From NCBI GenBank assembly GCA_036404435.1, contig DASWZN010000039.1, positions 1 through 64,000 on the forward strand: a stretch of DNA of 64,000 bases, in the 5' to 3' direction. Shown here piece after piece: positions 1-9,324 of this stretch. This DNA is from DASWZN01 sp036404435. Its GTDB lineage: Bacteria; Acidobacteriota; Terriglobia; Bryobacterales; Bryobacteraceae. The position numbers were made by a program, and so were the translations under genes. Position 1 is the stretch's first letter. Every line of letters starts with the position of its first letter. The notes under the pieces are model-generated. The model was given only the letters and a program-made list of their open reading frames with translations. It had not been told where the DNA came from and did not search any database.

Positions 1-3000
1 CGTTTCGCGTGTCGGCGATGCGGCACGGCGGGGCGGGATAGAACGAATACGAAGTCGTGCCGGTGCTCGTAGCGAAGTAGCCGTCGATATCGAGGATCAC
101 ATCGGTCTCGTCGCTGACGTAGACGCTCACCGCCCCGCCCGTGCCGGCCGGGACCAGGGCCGCGTTGGCCAGCACAATGCCGCCAGGGGAGTTCAACGTG
201 GAGACGTACGGCTGCGTCTGCCCGGTGGGCCACAGCGACAGGTAGCCCAGCGGCCCTGCGGGCACCACCGTCACGTTCAACGAGTACTCCAGAGCCGTGC
301 TCGGAATGCTGCACGCGCTTTGAGGAATCGCGAAGGAGCGCGTAGAGCCGGCTGTCATGGTGGGTCCACCGAAGGGGCCGGCGGAGTTGCGCGTGTCCGC
401 CACGCGGCAGGGAGTCACCGGCACAAACAGCAGGCCGACCGCGGGAGCGGCAGTCGTAAAGGACCAAATCGGGGAACTGGCGGAACCGGAGCTATTCTGT
501 GCCACGATCTGCCAGTAGTAGGTGGTGCTCGCGCTCAGCGTTGGCGGTACGTAAGCGATCCCCGCCGTGGTCGTCACCAGGGGTGGTGTGGACGCAGTGC
601 CGAAATACACCTCGTAGGAGGCCGCTCCGGCCGAAGCGTTCCAGCTCAACGTTGGCGTGAGCGCCACTCCGGTCGCGCCGCTCGCGGGCGCGGTCAACGT
701 TGGCGCCGGCGGAGCCGCGCCTTGCGTCGTGAAAGACCACGCTACGGAGCTGCTCGATCCGATGCTGTCCTTGGCCACCACCCGCCAGAAATACACCGTT
801 GCCGCCGCCAGCGTTCCCGGAGCGAAGCTCGTTCCCGCCGTGGTGTTCAGCAGGGGCGGCGAGGACGAAGTCCCGAAGTACACGTCGTAGGATGTCGCTC
901 CGCTCGAAGGGCTCCAGTTCAACGCCGGCGTGAGCGATACGCCGTTCGCCCCATTGCCGGGCCACAGGAGCGCCGGCGTCTGCGGGGCCGAGCCGTTCAG
1001 CAGGACCGTCAGGGTGCCGTCATGCCCGTTGGCGACGGCCAGGTCCAGCTTGCCGTCTCCGTTGAAGTCGCCTGCCGCGACGGACGTAGGATCGGCGCCC
1101 ACCAGGAACAGGTTGCCCGCCGTGAATCCGCCCGACCCGTCACCCAGCAGCACCACCACGGTGTCGCGGGCGTTAGCGAGGAAGCTGGCATAATCGGCGA
1201 TGGCGACGTCGGGTTTGCCGTCCCCGTTGAAGTCCGCCACAGCCACGGAGTTAAGAATTCCTCCCAGCGCGAGCGTGCCGCCCGGGGCTGCCGTGAACCC
1301 GCCGGTTCCGTCGCCCAGCAGCACTGTCAGCGCGCCACCGTAAGTTCCGACGGCGAGGTCGGGTTTGCCGTCCCCGTTGAAGTCCCCTACCGCAACGCAG
1401 ATAGGACCCGATCCCACCGCGAACGGGCTGCCTGTCACCGCGGTGAACCTGCCTGTTCCGTCGCCCAGCAGCACGGTCACGCCGCCGGCGCCAAGACTCG
1501 CGATGGCCAGATCGGGCTTGCCATCCCCGTTGAAGTCGCCGACCGCGACGGACATAGGACCCGATCCCACCGCGAATGGGCTGCCTGGGGCTGCCGTGAA
1601 ACCGCCCCTTCCGTTACCCAGCAGCACCGTCACGGTGCCGCTGCCATAGTTCGCCACGGCGAGGTCTGGCCTGCCGTCCCCGTTGAAGTCCCCCACCGCC
1701 ACGGAAGTGGGCTCCGAGCCAGCCGCGAACGGACTGCCTGGGGCGGCCGTGAAACCGCCTGTTCCATTGCCCAGCAGAACCGTCACGTTGTCGCTGGCGA
1801 AGTTTGCGATGGCGAGATCGGGATTGCCGTCCCCGTTGAAGTCTCCAACCGCCACGGAGTCAGGGTTCGATCCCGCCGGGAACGGGCTTCCCGGAGCGGG
1901 CGTGAACGAGCCCGTTCCACTGTTCAGCAGCACCGTTACATTGTTGCTGCCGGCGTTTGCGATGGCGAGGTCGGGCTTGCCGTCCCGGTTGAAGTCCCCC
2001 ACCGCTACGGAGCTAGGCCCTGTTCCGACCGTGAACGGGCTGCCCGTGGTCGCGGTGAAACCCTGGGTTCCGTTGCCCAGCAGCACCGTTACGGTACCGT
2101 CGCCGGAGTTTGTGATGGCGAGGTCGAGCCTGCCATCGCCGTTAAAGTCCCCGACCGCCGCGGACGTAGGGGCCTGGCCCACCGTGAACGGGCTGCCCGG
2201 GCCGGCCGCGAAGCCACCCGTTCCGTCGCCCAGCAGCACCGTTACGGTACCGTCGACGTAATTTGTGATGGCGAGGTCCGGTTGGCCATCCTCGTTAAAG
2301 TCCCCGACCGCAACGGACGTCGGCCCATTTCCAACCGCGAACGGGCTGTTCGAGGCCGGCGTGAACCCGCCGGTTCCGTTCCCCAGCAGCACCGTCACGG
2401 TGCCGTCGTTAAAATTCGCGATGGCGAGGTCGGGCTTGCCGTCCCCGTTGAAGTCCCCCACCGCCACAAACCAGGGACCAGACCCTACCGGAAACGGGCT
2501 GCCCGAGGCTGCGGCAAAGCCACCCGTTCCATCGCCCAGCAGCACCGTCACGGTGTTGTCGTTGAAATTCGCGACGGCCAGGTCGGGCTTGCCATCCCCG
2601 TTGAAATCCCCCACGGCTACGGACTCAGGGACCGTTCCGACCGGGAACGGGCTGCCCGGAGCCGCGGTGAACCCGCCCGTTCCGTCGCCCAGCAGGACCG
2701 TCACAGTGTAGTCGCTGGAATTCGCGATGGCGAGGTCGAGCTTGCCATCCCGGTTGAAGTCCCCCACCGCCGCCGACGTAGGCTTTGTTCCCACCGGAAA
2801 CGGGCTGCCCGTGGCTGCCGTGAAACCGCCGGTGCCGTCGCCCAGCAGCACCGTCACGGTGCCGTCGTTAAAATTCGCGATGGCGAGGTCCAGCTTGCCG
2901 TCCCCGTTAAAGTCTCCCACCGCCACGGATGCAGGCTGTTTGCCCACCGGGAACGGGCTGCCCGGGGCCGCTGTGAACGCGCCCGTTCCGCTGCCCAGCA

Positions 3001-3208
3001 GCACCGTTACGCTGCCGTCGTTGAAGTTTGCGATGGCGAGGTCGGGCTTGCCATCTCCATTGAAGTCCCCCACCGCCACGGAGAAAGGACCCGATCCCAC
3101 CGTGATCGGGCTGCCCGGGGCCGCCGAAAACTGGGCGGACGCGACGGCCGAGAGCGCCACCAGGACGCCGGCCGCGCGAGCAATCCACAGCAGCCCACGT
3201 GTTGTCAT
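1..3208 (-). CDS. Secreted FG-GAP/VCBS repeat protein, C-terminus outside window
   Basis: The frame is open from the ATG at 3208 to the window edge, about 1069 residues without a stop, so the C-terminus is missing. A signal peptide (about residues 1-26, ending SAVASAQ) is followed by about 14 repeats of roughly 51 residues, each carrying a calcium-binding core such as VAVGDFNGDGKPDLAIA. The repeats continue to about residue 720 and should form a beta-propeller-like stack. Two fibronectin type III-like modules follow (each ending AWSFTT or IWSFTT), then a module starting FVPVTPCRVADTR, and a second copy begins at the edge (PAPPCRIADTR). That last module recurs in acidobacterial secreted proteins. 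The role is probably extracellular binding or adhesion; no catalytic motif is visible. The gene is divergent from cdaA. Confidence 0.85.
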   Translation of the reverse strand, partial: MTTRGLLWIARAAGVLVALSAVASAQFSAAPGSPITVGSGPFSVAVGDFNGDGKPDLAIANFNDGSVTVLLGSGTGAFTAAPGSPFPVGKQPASVAVGDFNGDGKLDLAIANFNDGTVTVLLGDGTGGFTAATGSPFPVGTKPTSAAVGDFNRDGKLDLAIANSSDYTVTVLLGDGTGGFTAAPGSPFPVGTVPESVAVGDFNGDGKPDLAVANFNDNTVTVLLGDGTGGFAAASGSPFPVGSGPWFVAVGDFNGDGKPDLAIANFNDGTVTVLLGNGTGGFTPASNSPFAVGNGPTSVAVGDFNEDGQPDLAITNYVDGTVTVLLGDGTGGFAAGPGSPFTVGQAPTSAAVGDFNGDGRLDLAITNSGDGTVTVLLGNGTQGFTATTGSPFTVGTGPSSVAVGDFNRDGKPDLAIANAGSNNVTVLLNSGTGSFTPAPGSPFPAGSNPDSVAVGDFNGDGNPDLAIANFASDNVTVLLGNGTGGFTAAPGSPFAAGSEPTSVAVGDFNGDGRPDLAVANYGSGTVTVLLGNGRGGFTAAPGSPFAVGSGPMSVAVGDFNGDGKPDLAIASLGAGGVTVLLGDGTGRFTAVTGSPFAVGSGPICVAVGDFNGDGKPDLAVGTYGGALTVLLGDGTGGFTAAPGGTLALGGILNSVAVADFNGDGKPDVAIADYASFLANARDTVVVLLGDGSGGFTAGNLFLVGADPTSVAAGDFNGDGKLDLAVANGHDGTLTVLLNGSAPQTPALLWPGNGANGVSLTPALNWSPSSGATSYDVYFGTSSSPPLLNTTAGTSFAPGTLAAATVYFWRVVAKDSIGSSSSVAWSFTTQGAAPPAPTLTAPASGATGVALTPTLSWNASAGAASYEVYFGTASTPPLVTTTAGIAYVPPTLSASTTYYWQIVAQNSSGSASSPIWSFTTAAPAVGLLFVPVTPCRVADTRNSAGPFGGPTMTAGSTRSFAIPQSACSIPSTALEYSLNVTVVPAGPLGYLSLWPTGQTQPYVSTLNSPGGIVLANAALVPAGTGGAVSVYVSDETDVILDIDGYFATSTGTTSYSFYPAPPCRIADTRN

Positions 3209-3405
3209 AGGGAGACTTCTCCTTCAAACAGGCGATTCGAGCGCGAATGGCACTGAGAGGCTAGGGTCGGAGATTATTTTACACCCGGAGGGGCGAGTTC
3301 TGCGGCGTTGACGCGGTCCGACGGTTGCGGAGCGGAATACGCCACCGTAAGTTCACGGCCGCTCCAGTGCGATAATAGTGAGTCGCCGATTACGAGAGGC
3401 GAATA

Positions 3406-4281
3406 ATGCTCATTTGGATGTCGCCGCTCACCAACTTGTCCGCCCAGCTCAGTGTGAGCGCGGTACTCGACATCCTGCTTGTCGCCGTCCTGATCTACCA
3501 GCTCATTATGGTGGTCAAGGGAACGCGGGCGGCGCAGGTTCTGGCCGGAATCGGAGTGCTGCTGCTGGTGTATTCGGTTGCGGTTTGGGCGCACCTCGAG
3601 CTGCTGCGGTCCATTCTGGCGATGGCGGTGCCGTATCTCGGCATCGCGCTGATCGTCCTGTTCCAGGCCGAGATCCGCCGCACGCTGGCGCGCATCGCCC
3701 GGCGCCGCTGGCTGGGGTTCGGCGGAAACCTGCAGCGGCGCGAATCGACCGACGACATTTTACTCGCCCTGACCCGCCTCTCCCAGCAGAAGACCGGAGC
3801 GCTGATCGTTCTCGAGCGCGATACCGGCTTGCGCACCTTCATCGAGAGCGGTGTGGCGTTGAATGCGGCGCTCTCGCGAGACCTGCTGCTCTCCATCTTC
3901 CAGCCCGGCGGCGCGCTGCACGACGGCGCCGTGGTCGTCCAGGGCGAGCGCGTCGCCGCCGCGGCCTGCTTCCTTCCGCTGAGCATGAATCCGCTGCTGG
4001 CGCGCAAGCTGGGCACGCGGCACCGTGCCGCCATCGGCATCACCGAGGAAGCCGACTGCCTGGCGCTGGTGGTCTCCGAAGAGACCGGAAGGATTTCCGT
4101 GGCGGCGTTCGGCGAGCTGGAATCCGATGTCACCCTGAACCGCGTCGCCGAGCGGGTGGCGCAGCACTTCGGGCGCAAGCGGCAGGAGGACTGGCGGCAG
4201 GCCGCTCGGGAGCCTGCCTGGGATGGCGAGCCGGCGGCCGAACGCACGGGACCCGACTGGAAACGGGCGGGGCGCGTATGA
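3406..4281 (+). CDS. cdaA: Diadenylate cyclase CdaA (DisA_N domain)
   Basis: This membrane enzyme condenses two ATP into the second messenger c-di-AMP. The protein has 291 residues, the usual family length. Three hydrophobic segments lie in the first ~90 residues, followed by the DAC domain with both signature motifs: DGA (in GGALHDGAVVV) and RHR (in GTRHRAAIG). The C-terminal ~35 residues are polar and low in conservation. It is the first gene of a cdaA-cdaR-glmM cluster whose stop overlaps the next start (ATGA at 4278-4281). In Firmicutes the same order links c-di-AMP to cell-wall precursor synthesis, so a similar role is inferred here. The upstream 197 bp is shared with the divergent FG-GAP gene and should hold both promoters. 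Confidence 0.95.
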   Translation: MLIWMSPLTNLSAQLSVSAVLDILLVAVLIYQLIMVVKGTRAAQVLAGIGVLLLVYSVAVWAHLELLRSILAMAVPYLGIALIVLFQAEIRRTLARIARRRWLGFGGNLQRRESTDDILLALTRLSQQKTGALIVLERDTGLRTFIESGVALNAALSRDLLLSIFQPGGALHDGAVVVQGERVAAAACFLPLSMNPLLARKLGTRHRAAIGITEEADCLALVVSEETGRISVAAFGELESDVTLNRVAERVAQHFGRKRQEDWRQAAREPAWDGEPAAERTGPDWKRAGRV

Positions 4282-4970
4282 AGCGCCAAGTGTTCGTGAA
4301 AATCGGCTGGCAGTTGCTGGCGCTCGCCGCGGCATTCGTTCTTTGGCTGGTCTTCACCGGAAGCCCGCAGGTGGTGACCTCCATCTCGGCGCCCATCGAG
4401 TACCAGAACATGCCGCAGGACCTGGAGAGCACGGCGGAGCTTCCCCGCCGCGTTTCGCTCGAAATCAGCGGCCCGGCGGCCCGCTTGCACGAGGCGGATC
4501 TCACCAACCGGCGGGTGGTTCTCAACCTGGAGAGCGTGCTGAGGCCCGGGGAACGGACCTTCACCATCGAGAGGCGGAACATCGATCTGCCGGCCGGGCT
4601 CAGCCTGGTCCGCGCGATTCCGGCGCAGGTCCGGATCGCATTCGAGCGCAGCGTTTCCGCCAGCGTTCCTGTGCGCGTGCGAATTGCTGTGCCGCCGCCG
4701 GAGGGATATCGCGTGGCGAGGCAACAGGCTTTGCCGAATGCCCTCAGAATCGTGGGCCCGGAAAGCCGCGTGCGACAGGTGGAATCGGTCGATGCCGACC
4801 CCATCGACCTTTCGCGCACGGTGGGCAAGGCCCGCTTCCAGGTGCACGCATTCGTGGCCGATCCGCAGGTCCGCTTCGTTTCGTCTCCGCTGGTTGAGGT
4901 AAGCGTTTCGCTGGAAAAAACCGTCCCGGGAGGAGCCCCTTCGAGTGGTTCGCCAACTGTTCGGAACTGA
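4278..4970 (+). CDS. cdaR: YbbR-domain protein, CdaA regulator (CdaR)
   Basis: This 230-residue protein has one N-terminal membrane segment (about residues 10-27, LLALAAAFVLWLVF), followed by extracytoplasmic YbbR-type beta modules. CdaR proteins bind CdaA and tune its cyclase activity. The ATG at 4278 overlaps the cdaA stop, which argues for translational coupling. The longer open frame upstream (from 3378) is only the out-of-frame reading of cdaA. The end overlaps the glmM start by 26 bases. Sequence conservation in this family is low, so the assignment rests on topology, length and position between cdaA and glmM. Confidence 0.88.
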   Translation: MKRQVFVKIGWQLLALAAAFVLWLVFTGSPQVVTSISAPIEYQNMPQDLESTAELPRRVSLEISGPAARLHEADLTNRRVVLNLESVLRPGERTFTIERRNIDLPAGLSLVRAIPAQVRIAFERSVSASVPVRVRIAVPPPEGYRVARQQALPNALRIVGPESRVRQVESVDADPIDLSRTVGKARFQVHAFVADPQVRFVSSPLVEVSVSLEKTVPGGAPSSGSPTVRN

Positions 4971-6294
4971 CGGCGTTCGCGGTGTTGCGGGCGAGTATCC
5001 ACTGGACGCGCGGACCGTCCACGCGCTGGGGGCAGCCCTGGGGGATGCGGCCGCGCGGCTTTCGCCCGATCCCCAGGTGGTGATCGGCATGGACACGCGC
5101 GAGTCGGGGCCGTGGATCGCGGCGCAGGTTGCCGGCGGCCTGGCCCGCCGCGGCGTGAAGGTCCGTTTTGCGGGCATCACGACGACACCGGGGGTGGCCT
5201 ATCTGACGCGCACCGGCCCCTTCGTCGCCGGCGTCATGATCTCGGCATCGCACAACCCGTATCGCGACAACGGCATCAAGGTTTTCGGGCACTCGGGCTA
5301 TAAGCTGCCGGACGCCCAGGAGCACGCCATCGAGCAGGAGATCTTTGCGCTGCTCGAATCCGGCCTGGAGCGCGCGCCCTGCGAGCTGGTGCAGGATCCC
5401 GAGCTCGACTGCCATTACGTGGATGCGCTGGCCTCGACGATGCCTCGGCCCCTGAAGGGCCTGCACATGGTGATGGATTGCGGCAACGGCGCGGCTTCGC
5501 GTCTGGCGCCCGAGCTGTTCGAGCGCCTGGGAGCGCGGGTCGAAGCCATCTGCGCCGAGCCCGACGGCCGCAACATCAATCTCGGCTGCGGCGCGCTCCA
5601 CGTCGAAAGGCTGCGCGAGCGCGTGCTCGCCGCGGGCGCCGATCTGGGCGTGGCGTTCGACGGAGACGCCGACCGCGCCATCTTCGTTTCCTCGACCGGT
5701 AACGTGGTGAATGGCGATGGCGTGCTGCTCATGGTCGCGCGGCGCCTGCACGAACTCGGCCGTCTGCCCGGGCCGGAGGGCGTGCCCACGGTGGTGGCGA
5801 CCGTGATGTCGAACCTGGGCCTCGAGCGCGCTCTGGCGGCGCACGGAATCCGGATGCTGCGCACGCCGGTGGGCGACAAGTACGTGCTCGAGGAGATGCT
5901 GCGCACGGGCGCGGTGCTGGGCGGCGAGCAGTCCGGCCACGTGATCTTTCTCGACTACGCCACCACCGGCGACGGCATCCTGACCGCCCTGCGCGTGGCC
6001 GAGATCGTGCAGGAATCGGGCCAGGGCCTGGACGAGCTGACAGGCGAGCTCGAGATCTACCCGCAGCTTCTGCTCAATATTCGCGTGCGGACCAGGCGGC
6101 CGCTCGAGGAGATGCCCGCGGTGACCGAGGAGATCCGCGCGGCCGAGCGTGCTTTCGGCGCCGCCGGACGCGTCCTGGTGCGGTTCTCCGGAACCGAGCC
6201 GCTGGCCCGCGTGATGGTGGAAGGCCCCGAGCTGGCGCAGGTGGAAGCGTTCGCCGCGCGCATCGCCAAGGTCATCGAGCGCGAGCTGGGCTGA
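4945..6294 (+). CDS. glmM: Phosphoglucosamine mutase GlmM
   Basis: GlmM interconverts glucosamine-6-phosphate and glucosamine-1-phosphate on the way to UDP-GlcNAc. The 449-residue length is typical. All four signatures are visible: LFGTDGVRG near the N-terminus, the phosphoserine loop ISASHNPYRDNG, the metal loop DGDADR, and the C-terminal phosphate site RFSGTEPLARVMVEG. The start is GTG at 4945, chosen because an AGGAG Shine-Dalgarno lies nine bases upstream and the homologous N-terminus starts directly with this codon. It overlaps cdaR by 26 bases, so the three genes form one transcription unit. The downstream neighbour is convergent. Confidence 0.97.
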   Translation: MVRQLFGTDGVRGVAGEYPLDARTVHALGAALGDAAARLSPDPQVVIGMDTRESGPWIAAQVAGGLARRGVKVRFAGITTTPGVAYLTRTGPFVAGVMISASHNPYRDNGIKVFGHSGYKLPDAQEHAIEQEIFALLESGLERAPCELVQDPELDCHYVDALASTMPRPLKGLHMVMDCGNGAASRLAPELFERLGARVEAICAEPDGRNINLGCGALHVERLRERVLAAGADLGVAFDGDADRAIFVSSTGNVVNGDGVLLMVARRLHELGRLPGPEGVPTVVATVMSNLGLERALAAHGIRMLRTPVGDKYVLEEMLRTGAVLGGEQSGHVIFLDYATTGDGILTALRVAEIVQESGQGLDELTGELEIYPQLLLNIRVRTRRPLEEMPAVTEEIRAAERAFGAAGRVLVRFSGTEPLARVMVEGPELAQVEAFAARIAKVIERELG

Positions 6295-6303
6295 GGGCGC
6301 GAC

Positions 6304-7572
6304 CTACTTGACGTATTCGTAGGCCGGGCACTCGGGTTGCGTAGTCGACTTCCCCCACTCGATTCCGAACGCGGCGCCTTCGATGGCGCGCTGGATGGTC
6401 CACAGCTCGATCGGGCCGGCGTCCGCGTAGTTCTCTACCGCGTAGACTTTGCCGTTCCGGGTCACGCGCGTGGTCTCGAAGCCTCCGTGCGTGACGTTCC
6501 TGCTGTAAGAGGTGTGCAGTTCCCAGAAACCGCTCTTGCCGAGGAGGCGTGCGAGCTTCGCGAATCGCGACCAGTACAGGCTTCCTTCCTTCTTCTCGCA
6601 GAACGTAGTTCTGTCGTCGGGCGTCAAGTTGCGGCAGCGCTCGGTTAAGAGAACGGCGGTGCCATCCGCCCGCAGTGTGATCCGCTGCCGGGCGCAGAGC
6701 AACGAGTTTGCGCTCCAATCGAACTCAATCTGTGACACCTCGGTGAACTGAGACGTGTCCGCCCTGAGGTCCAGCGATCCGTCCTCCCAGCGCTGGATCA
6801 AAGCATCCGGGAGGACGTGCGAGAGATGATTGCCGAAGAGGTCGAGCCCCTCGAGGTCTTTCAGCGTGCCAAGCGTTTCGGGAACGGCGCTGGAGAGTTG
6901 GTTCTCGCTCAAGTCGATGGACCTGACGTGCGTGAGCCGGGCAATCGACTCCGGAATGGCACCGTCCAGGCGATTCCGGTCGAGCATCAGGTCGACGACG
7001 TGCCATCGGTCGTCCTCCAGGGTACACACCACGCCGTGCCACCCGACTCCTTCCCAGCGACATTCGGTGCCCGGAGGCCCCAGCCAGCCGGCATGGTGCG
7101 TCCAATGGCTGCCGTCCGTGGCCTTATAGAGGGCAATCAGGGCCTCCCGCTCTTCGGCGGGAATCGGTTGGAAATCTCTTTGGACCGACTGGAATCCGGG
7201 CGCGTACTTCGCGGCATCGGCCTCGTCCACGGTTCCGAAGAAGACGCAGTGGCGCCCGTTGTCGGTCGACAGGATTGCCCGCTGGCTGCCGGTGCCTTCC
7301 GGCTCCTCCTGGCGCTGGCCATTGGCTTCGAACCACACCCGTCCGTAGAGAGAGTACGAGGCGGTCTTATCGGAGGTCTCCACATCGTGGTCCGGCCATA
7401 CCCTGATCAGGCGCGCGCCTCCTTCGCGCGGCAGCGGCGGCGCACCGGCGACACCGAAGCGGACGCACGCCCACCCGTGGTAGCCCTCCGGCAGCAGCCA
7501 GACGTACTGCTCCTGGGCCGGCAGCAGGGCTGCGACCGCAGAAACAAGAGCGAGAGCACGCAGGATTCTCAC
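6304..7572 (-). CDS. Secreted leucine-rich-repeat protein
   Basis: The protein has 422 residues from a GTG at 7572 that shares bases with the stop of the upstream GH39 gene (GTGA), so the two are probably translated together. A signal peptide (LRALALVSAVAALLPAQ) is followed by ~130 residues of unknown type. Then comes a plant-like LRR module: a cap region (ALIALYKATDGSHW, with a paired-Cys stretch) and about four LRRs containing IDLSENQLS and LDLFGNHLS. The last ~140 residues match no family I recognise. The role is probably ligand or carbohydrate-surface binding; coupling to GH39 suggests joint use in polysaccharide attack. No catalytic motif is seen. Confidence 0.75.
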   Translation of the reverse strand: MRILRALALVSAVAALLPAQEQYVWLLPEGYHGWACVRFGVAGAPPLPREGGARLIRVWPDHDVETSDKTASYSLYGRVWFEANGQRQEEPEGTGSQRAILSTDNGRHCVFFGTVDEADAAKYAPGFQSVQRDFQPIPAEEREALIALYKATDGSHWTHHAGWLGPPGTECRWEGVGWHGVVCTLEDDRWHVVDLMLDRNRLDGAIPESIARLTHVRSIDLSENQLSSAVPETLGTLKDLEGLDLFGNHLSHVLPDALIQRWEDGSLDLRADTSQFTEVSQIEFDWSANSLLCARQRITLRADGTAVLLTERCRNLTPDDRTTFCEKKEGSLYWSRFAKLARLLGKSGFWELHTSYSRNVTHGGFETTRVTRNGKVYAVENYADAGPIELWTIQRAIEGAAFGIEWGKSTTQPECPAYEYVK

Positions 7573-9152
7573 CAGCTCACCTGAACCAATGATACCGCCT
7601 GGCGCGGCAGCGCGAAGCTCAGCTCGACTTGGCCGGATTCGCTCGTCAGCCAGCGCGGCGAGTCGAGCAATTGCAGTTGTCCCGCCGCCTCCAGCCGCGC
7701 GGTTTGGTCCAGCGTCGGGTTCTGCGGCGAGCCCATCTGCTTCCAGGCCGTGCAGGCGTTGCTGTGGTCGCGATCGATGCGATAGTGGCGCACCTGAACG
7801 CGGGAGGCGCCGGCCGGGAGGCCCACAATCTTGAGCCGTATGGGTGCGTCCGGGGCTTCGACATCGTCGTCGTTGTAGTTCCAGAGCAGGACGGAGACCT
7901 CGCGCGCGGATCGGGTCGCGAGCGCGGCCTTCCCGTCCACGGCAACCCGCTCGCCGCTCATCAGCCCCGCCATCCGGAAGAAGTTCAGTACCGGCTTGTC
8001 GATGCCGTTGGTCGCCAGCGTTCGGAATCCGGCGAAATATGGTTGGTCCTCGAACTCGAAGGCCCAAGTGAGCATTCCTTCGATATTCGCTTTGTAGCGT
8101 TTCGCTAGATCGAGGACGCCCTTCATCGCCGCCGCTTGGTAGGACGCGTAGAGCGGGCCATTGCGGTACGCCTTCTGGGGGAACGATTGCGCCGAGCAAG
8201 CCCCGCAGCCCTCTGGATCGGATTCACTGAGGATGATCGGAAGGTCCCGGAACCGGGGAAAGGAAGTGACAATCTCCAAGCCCCGCGCGACGTCTTCGAG
8301 GTTCTTTGCCAGGCCCATCCGGACGTGCCCGTCCACGATGTCGGTCCGTCCCTTGGCATGGTAGGTGATGAAATCGAGCGGCACACCCGTGTGATCGCAG
8401 TGTTCCAAGAACTGACGCAGGAAGCGAGCGCCGTTGGCCCCCGCCGGACCCGTGGTTGCGGGACCGCCGCACCGGATCGCCGGCGAGACGCTTTTCAGCG
8501 CATCCGTGGCGAGGTCGTACAGCTTGTCGTACTCCTCCGGCGTACCCTGCCAGTATTCGATGTCGGGCTCGTTCCAAACCTCCCAATACCAGGACTCCAC
8601 CTCCGCCCGTCCGTAACGTGCCACCGCGTGCCTCGCCCACTCGCGCACCAGGTCCGCCCACTTCCGGTAGTCTTTCGGCGGATAGGCCCAGCCGGCCGCT
8701 AGCGGCGTCCTCGGCCAGTCGTGCCGGTATGGCTGCGCCTTTGTCGAGAGCGCTTCGGGCATGAAGCCAATCTCGACTAGCGGCTTGATTTTCTCCCGAA
8801 CCCATGTGTCGAAGATGCGGTCCAAGATGGTCCAGTTGTACACCGGCCGGCCGTCGGCGTCCTGGGTGTAAGCATTCGTCGAGCCCCATTTGAGCGCGGG
8901 CGTCCCATCTCCGCTGGTCAGCAGGTTGTGGGTGCGTATGTGGACGGGAACCGGGCTGAGCGCGGCCAGTTCGCTGATCAATTTGCGCCCGTTCTCGGCG
9001 TAGGTGTAATTCGGCTCGTCGTATCCGAACCAGGCCCAGATGGGCCTGAACGGGCCGATCGCCTCGGCGGCATTGACGCGAACAGCGACCGGCTCCTGGG
9101 CCGGCAGGAGCGCGGGCAACGCTGCCAGCACGAGCCAGGTTAGCCGCGTCAT
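7569..9152 (-). CDS. Secreted glycoside hydrolase, GH39-like (beta-xylosidase type)
   Basis: The 527-residue protein has a signal peptide (first ~19 residues, ending LLPAQ) and a clan-A TIM-barrel. The acid/base glutamate is E195 in WNEPD and the likely nucleophile is E310 in PIILSESDPEG, spaced as in GH39 beta-xylosidases. A C-terminal beta-sandwich-like region (from about residue 410) is also typical of GH39. The enzyme likely trims xylo-oligosaccharides or related glycosides outside the cytoplasm. The product is inferred from motif context; alpha-iduronidase-like GH39 members cannot be excluded. It is the first gene of a pair with the LRR protein downstream. Confidence 0.82.
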   Translation of the reverse strand: MTRLTWLVLAALPALLPAQEPVAVRVNAAEAIGPFRPIWAWFGYDEPNYTYAENGRKLISELAALSPVPVHIRTHNLLTSGDGTPALKWGSTNAYTQDADGRPVYNWTILDRIFDTWVREKIKPLVEIGFMPEALSTKAQPYRHDWPRTPLAAGWAYPPKDYRKWADLVREWARHAVARYGRAEVESWYWEVWNEPDIEYWQGTPEEYDKLYDLATDALKSVSPAIRCGGPATTGPAGANGARFLRQFLEHCDHTGVPLDFITYHAKGRTDIVDGHVRMGLAKNLEDVARGLEIVTSFPRFRDLPIILSESDPEGCGACSAQSFPQKAYRNGPLYASYQAAAMKGVLDLAKRYKANIEGMLTWAFEFEDQPYFAGFRTLATNGIDKPVLNFFRMAGLMSGERVAVDGKAALATRSAREVSVLLWNYNDDDVEAPDAPIRLKIVGLPAGASRVQVRHYRIDRDHSNACTAWKQMGSPQNPTLDQTARLEAAGQLQLLDSPRWLTSESGQVELSFALPRQAVSLVQVSW

Positions 9153-9156
9153 CGAC

Positions 9157-9324
9157 CTACTTCGGCTGCTCTTCCGCCGCCTTCACCAGCTCCCAGCGGC
9201 CGCGGCCGCACTTGTTCCTGCACTCGGGCAGGTCCTGCTCCTTCGTGAACTGGGCCGGCGTCTTACAGACGCTGCACCAATAGATGCCAGTGGCGGGGGC
9301 TTTCGTGCCCGGCTGATAGGTCAT
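9157..9324 (-). CDS. Small zinc-ribbon protein
   Basis: The protein is only 55 residues. The ATG at 9324 overlaps the gph stop (ATGA), making it the chosen start; a longer frame from 9453 would lie inside gph. It carries four cysteines in two knuckles, WCSVC and PEC...C (DLPECRNKCGRG), which should bind one zinc, followed by RWELVKAAEE. This small single-domain zinc-ribbon type is common in bacteria but has no defined function that I know of. The gph overlap and the four-base gap to the GH39 start suggest a run-on transcript. Confidence 0.7.
   Translation of the reverse strand: MTYQPGTKAPATGIYWCSVCKTPAQFTKEQDLPECRNKCGRGRWELVKAAEEQPK

Noticed and set aside
320..3256. 978-codon open frame on the plus strand
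   Set aside because: It is the out-of-frame shadow of the FG-GAP repeat gene on the minus strand; its Arg/His-rich, repetitive translation has no domain.
3495..5180. 561-codon frame on the minus strand across cdaA-cdaR
   Set aside because: Antisense shadow of well-supported genes; composition is Arg/Ser-rich with no motif.
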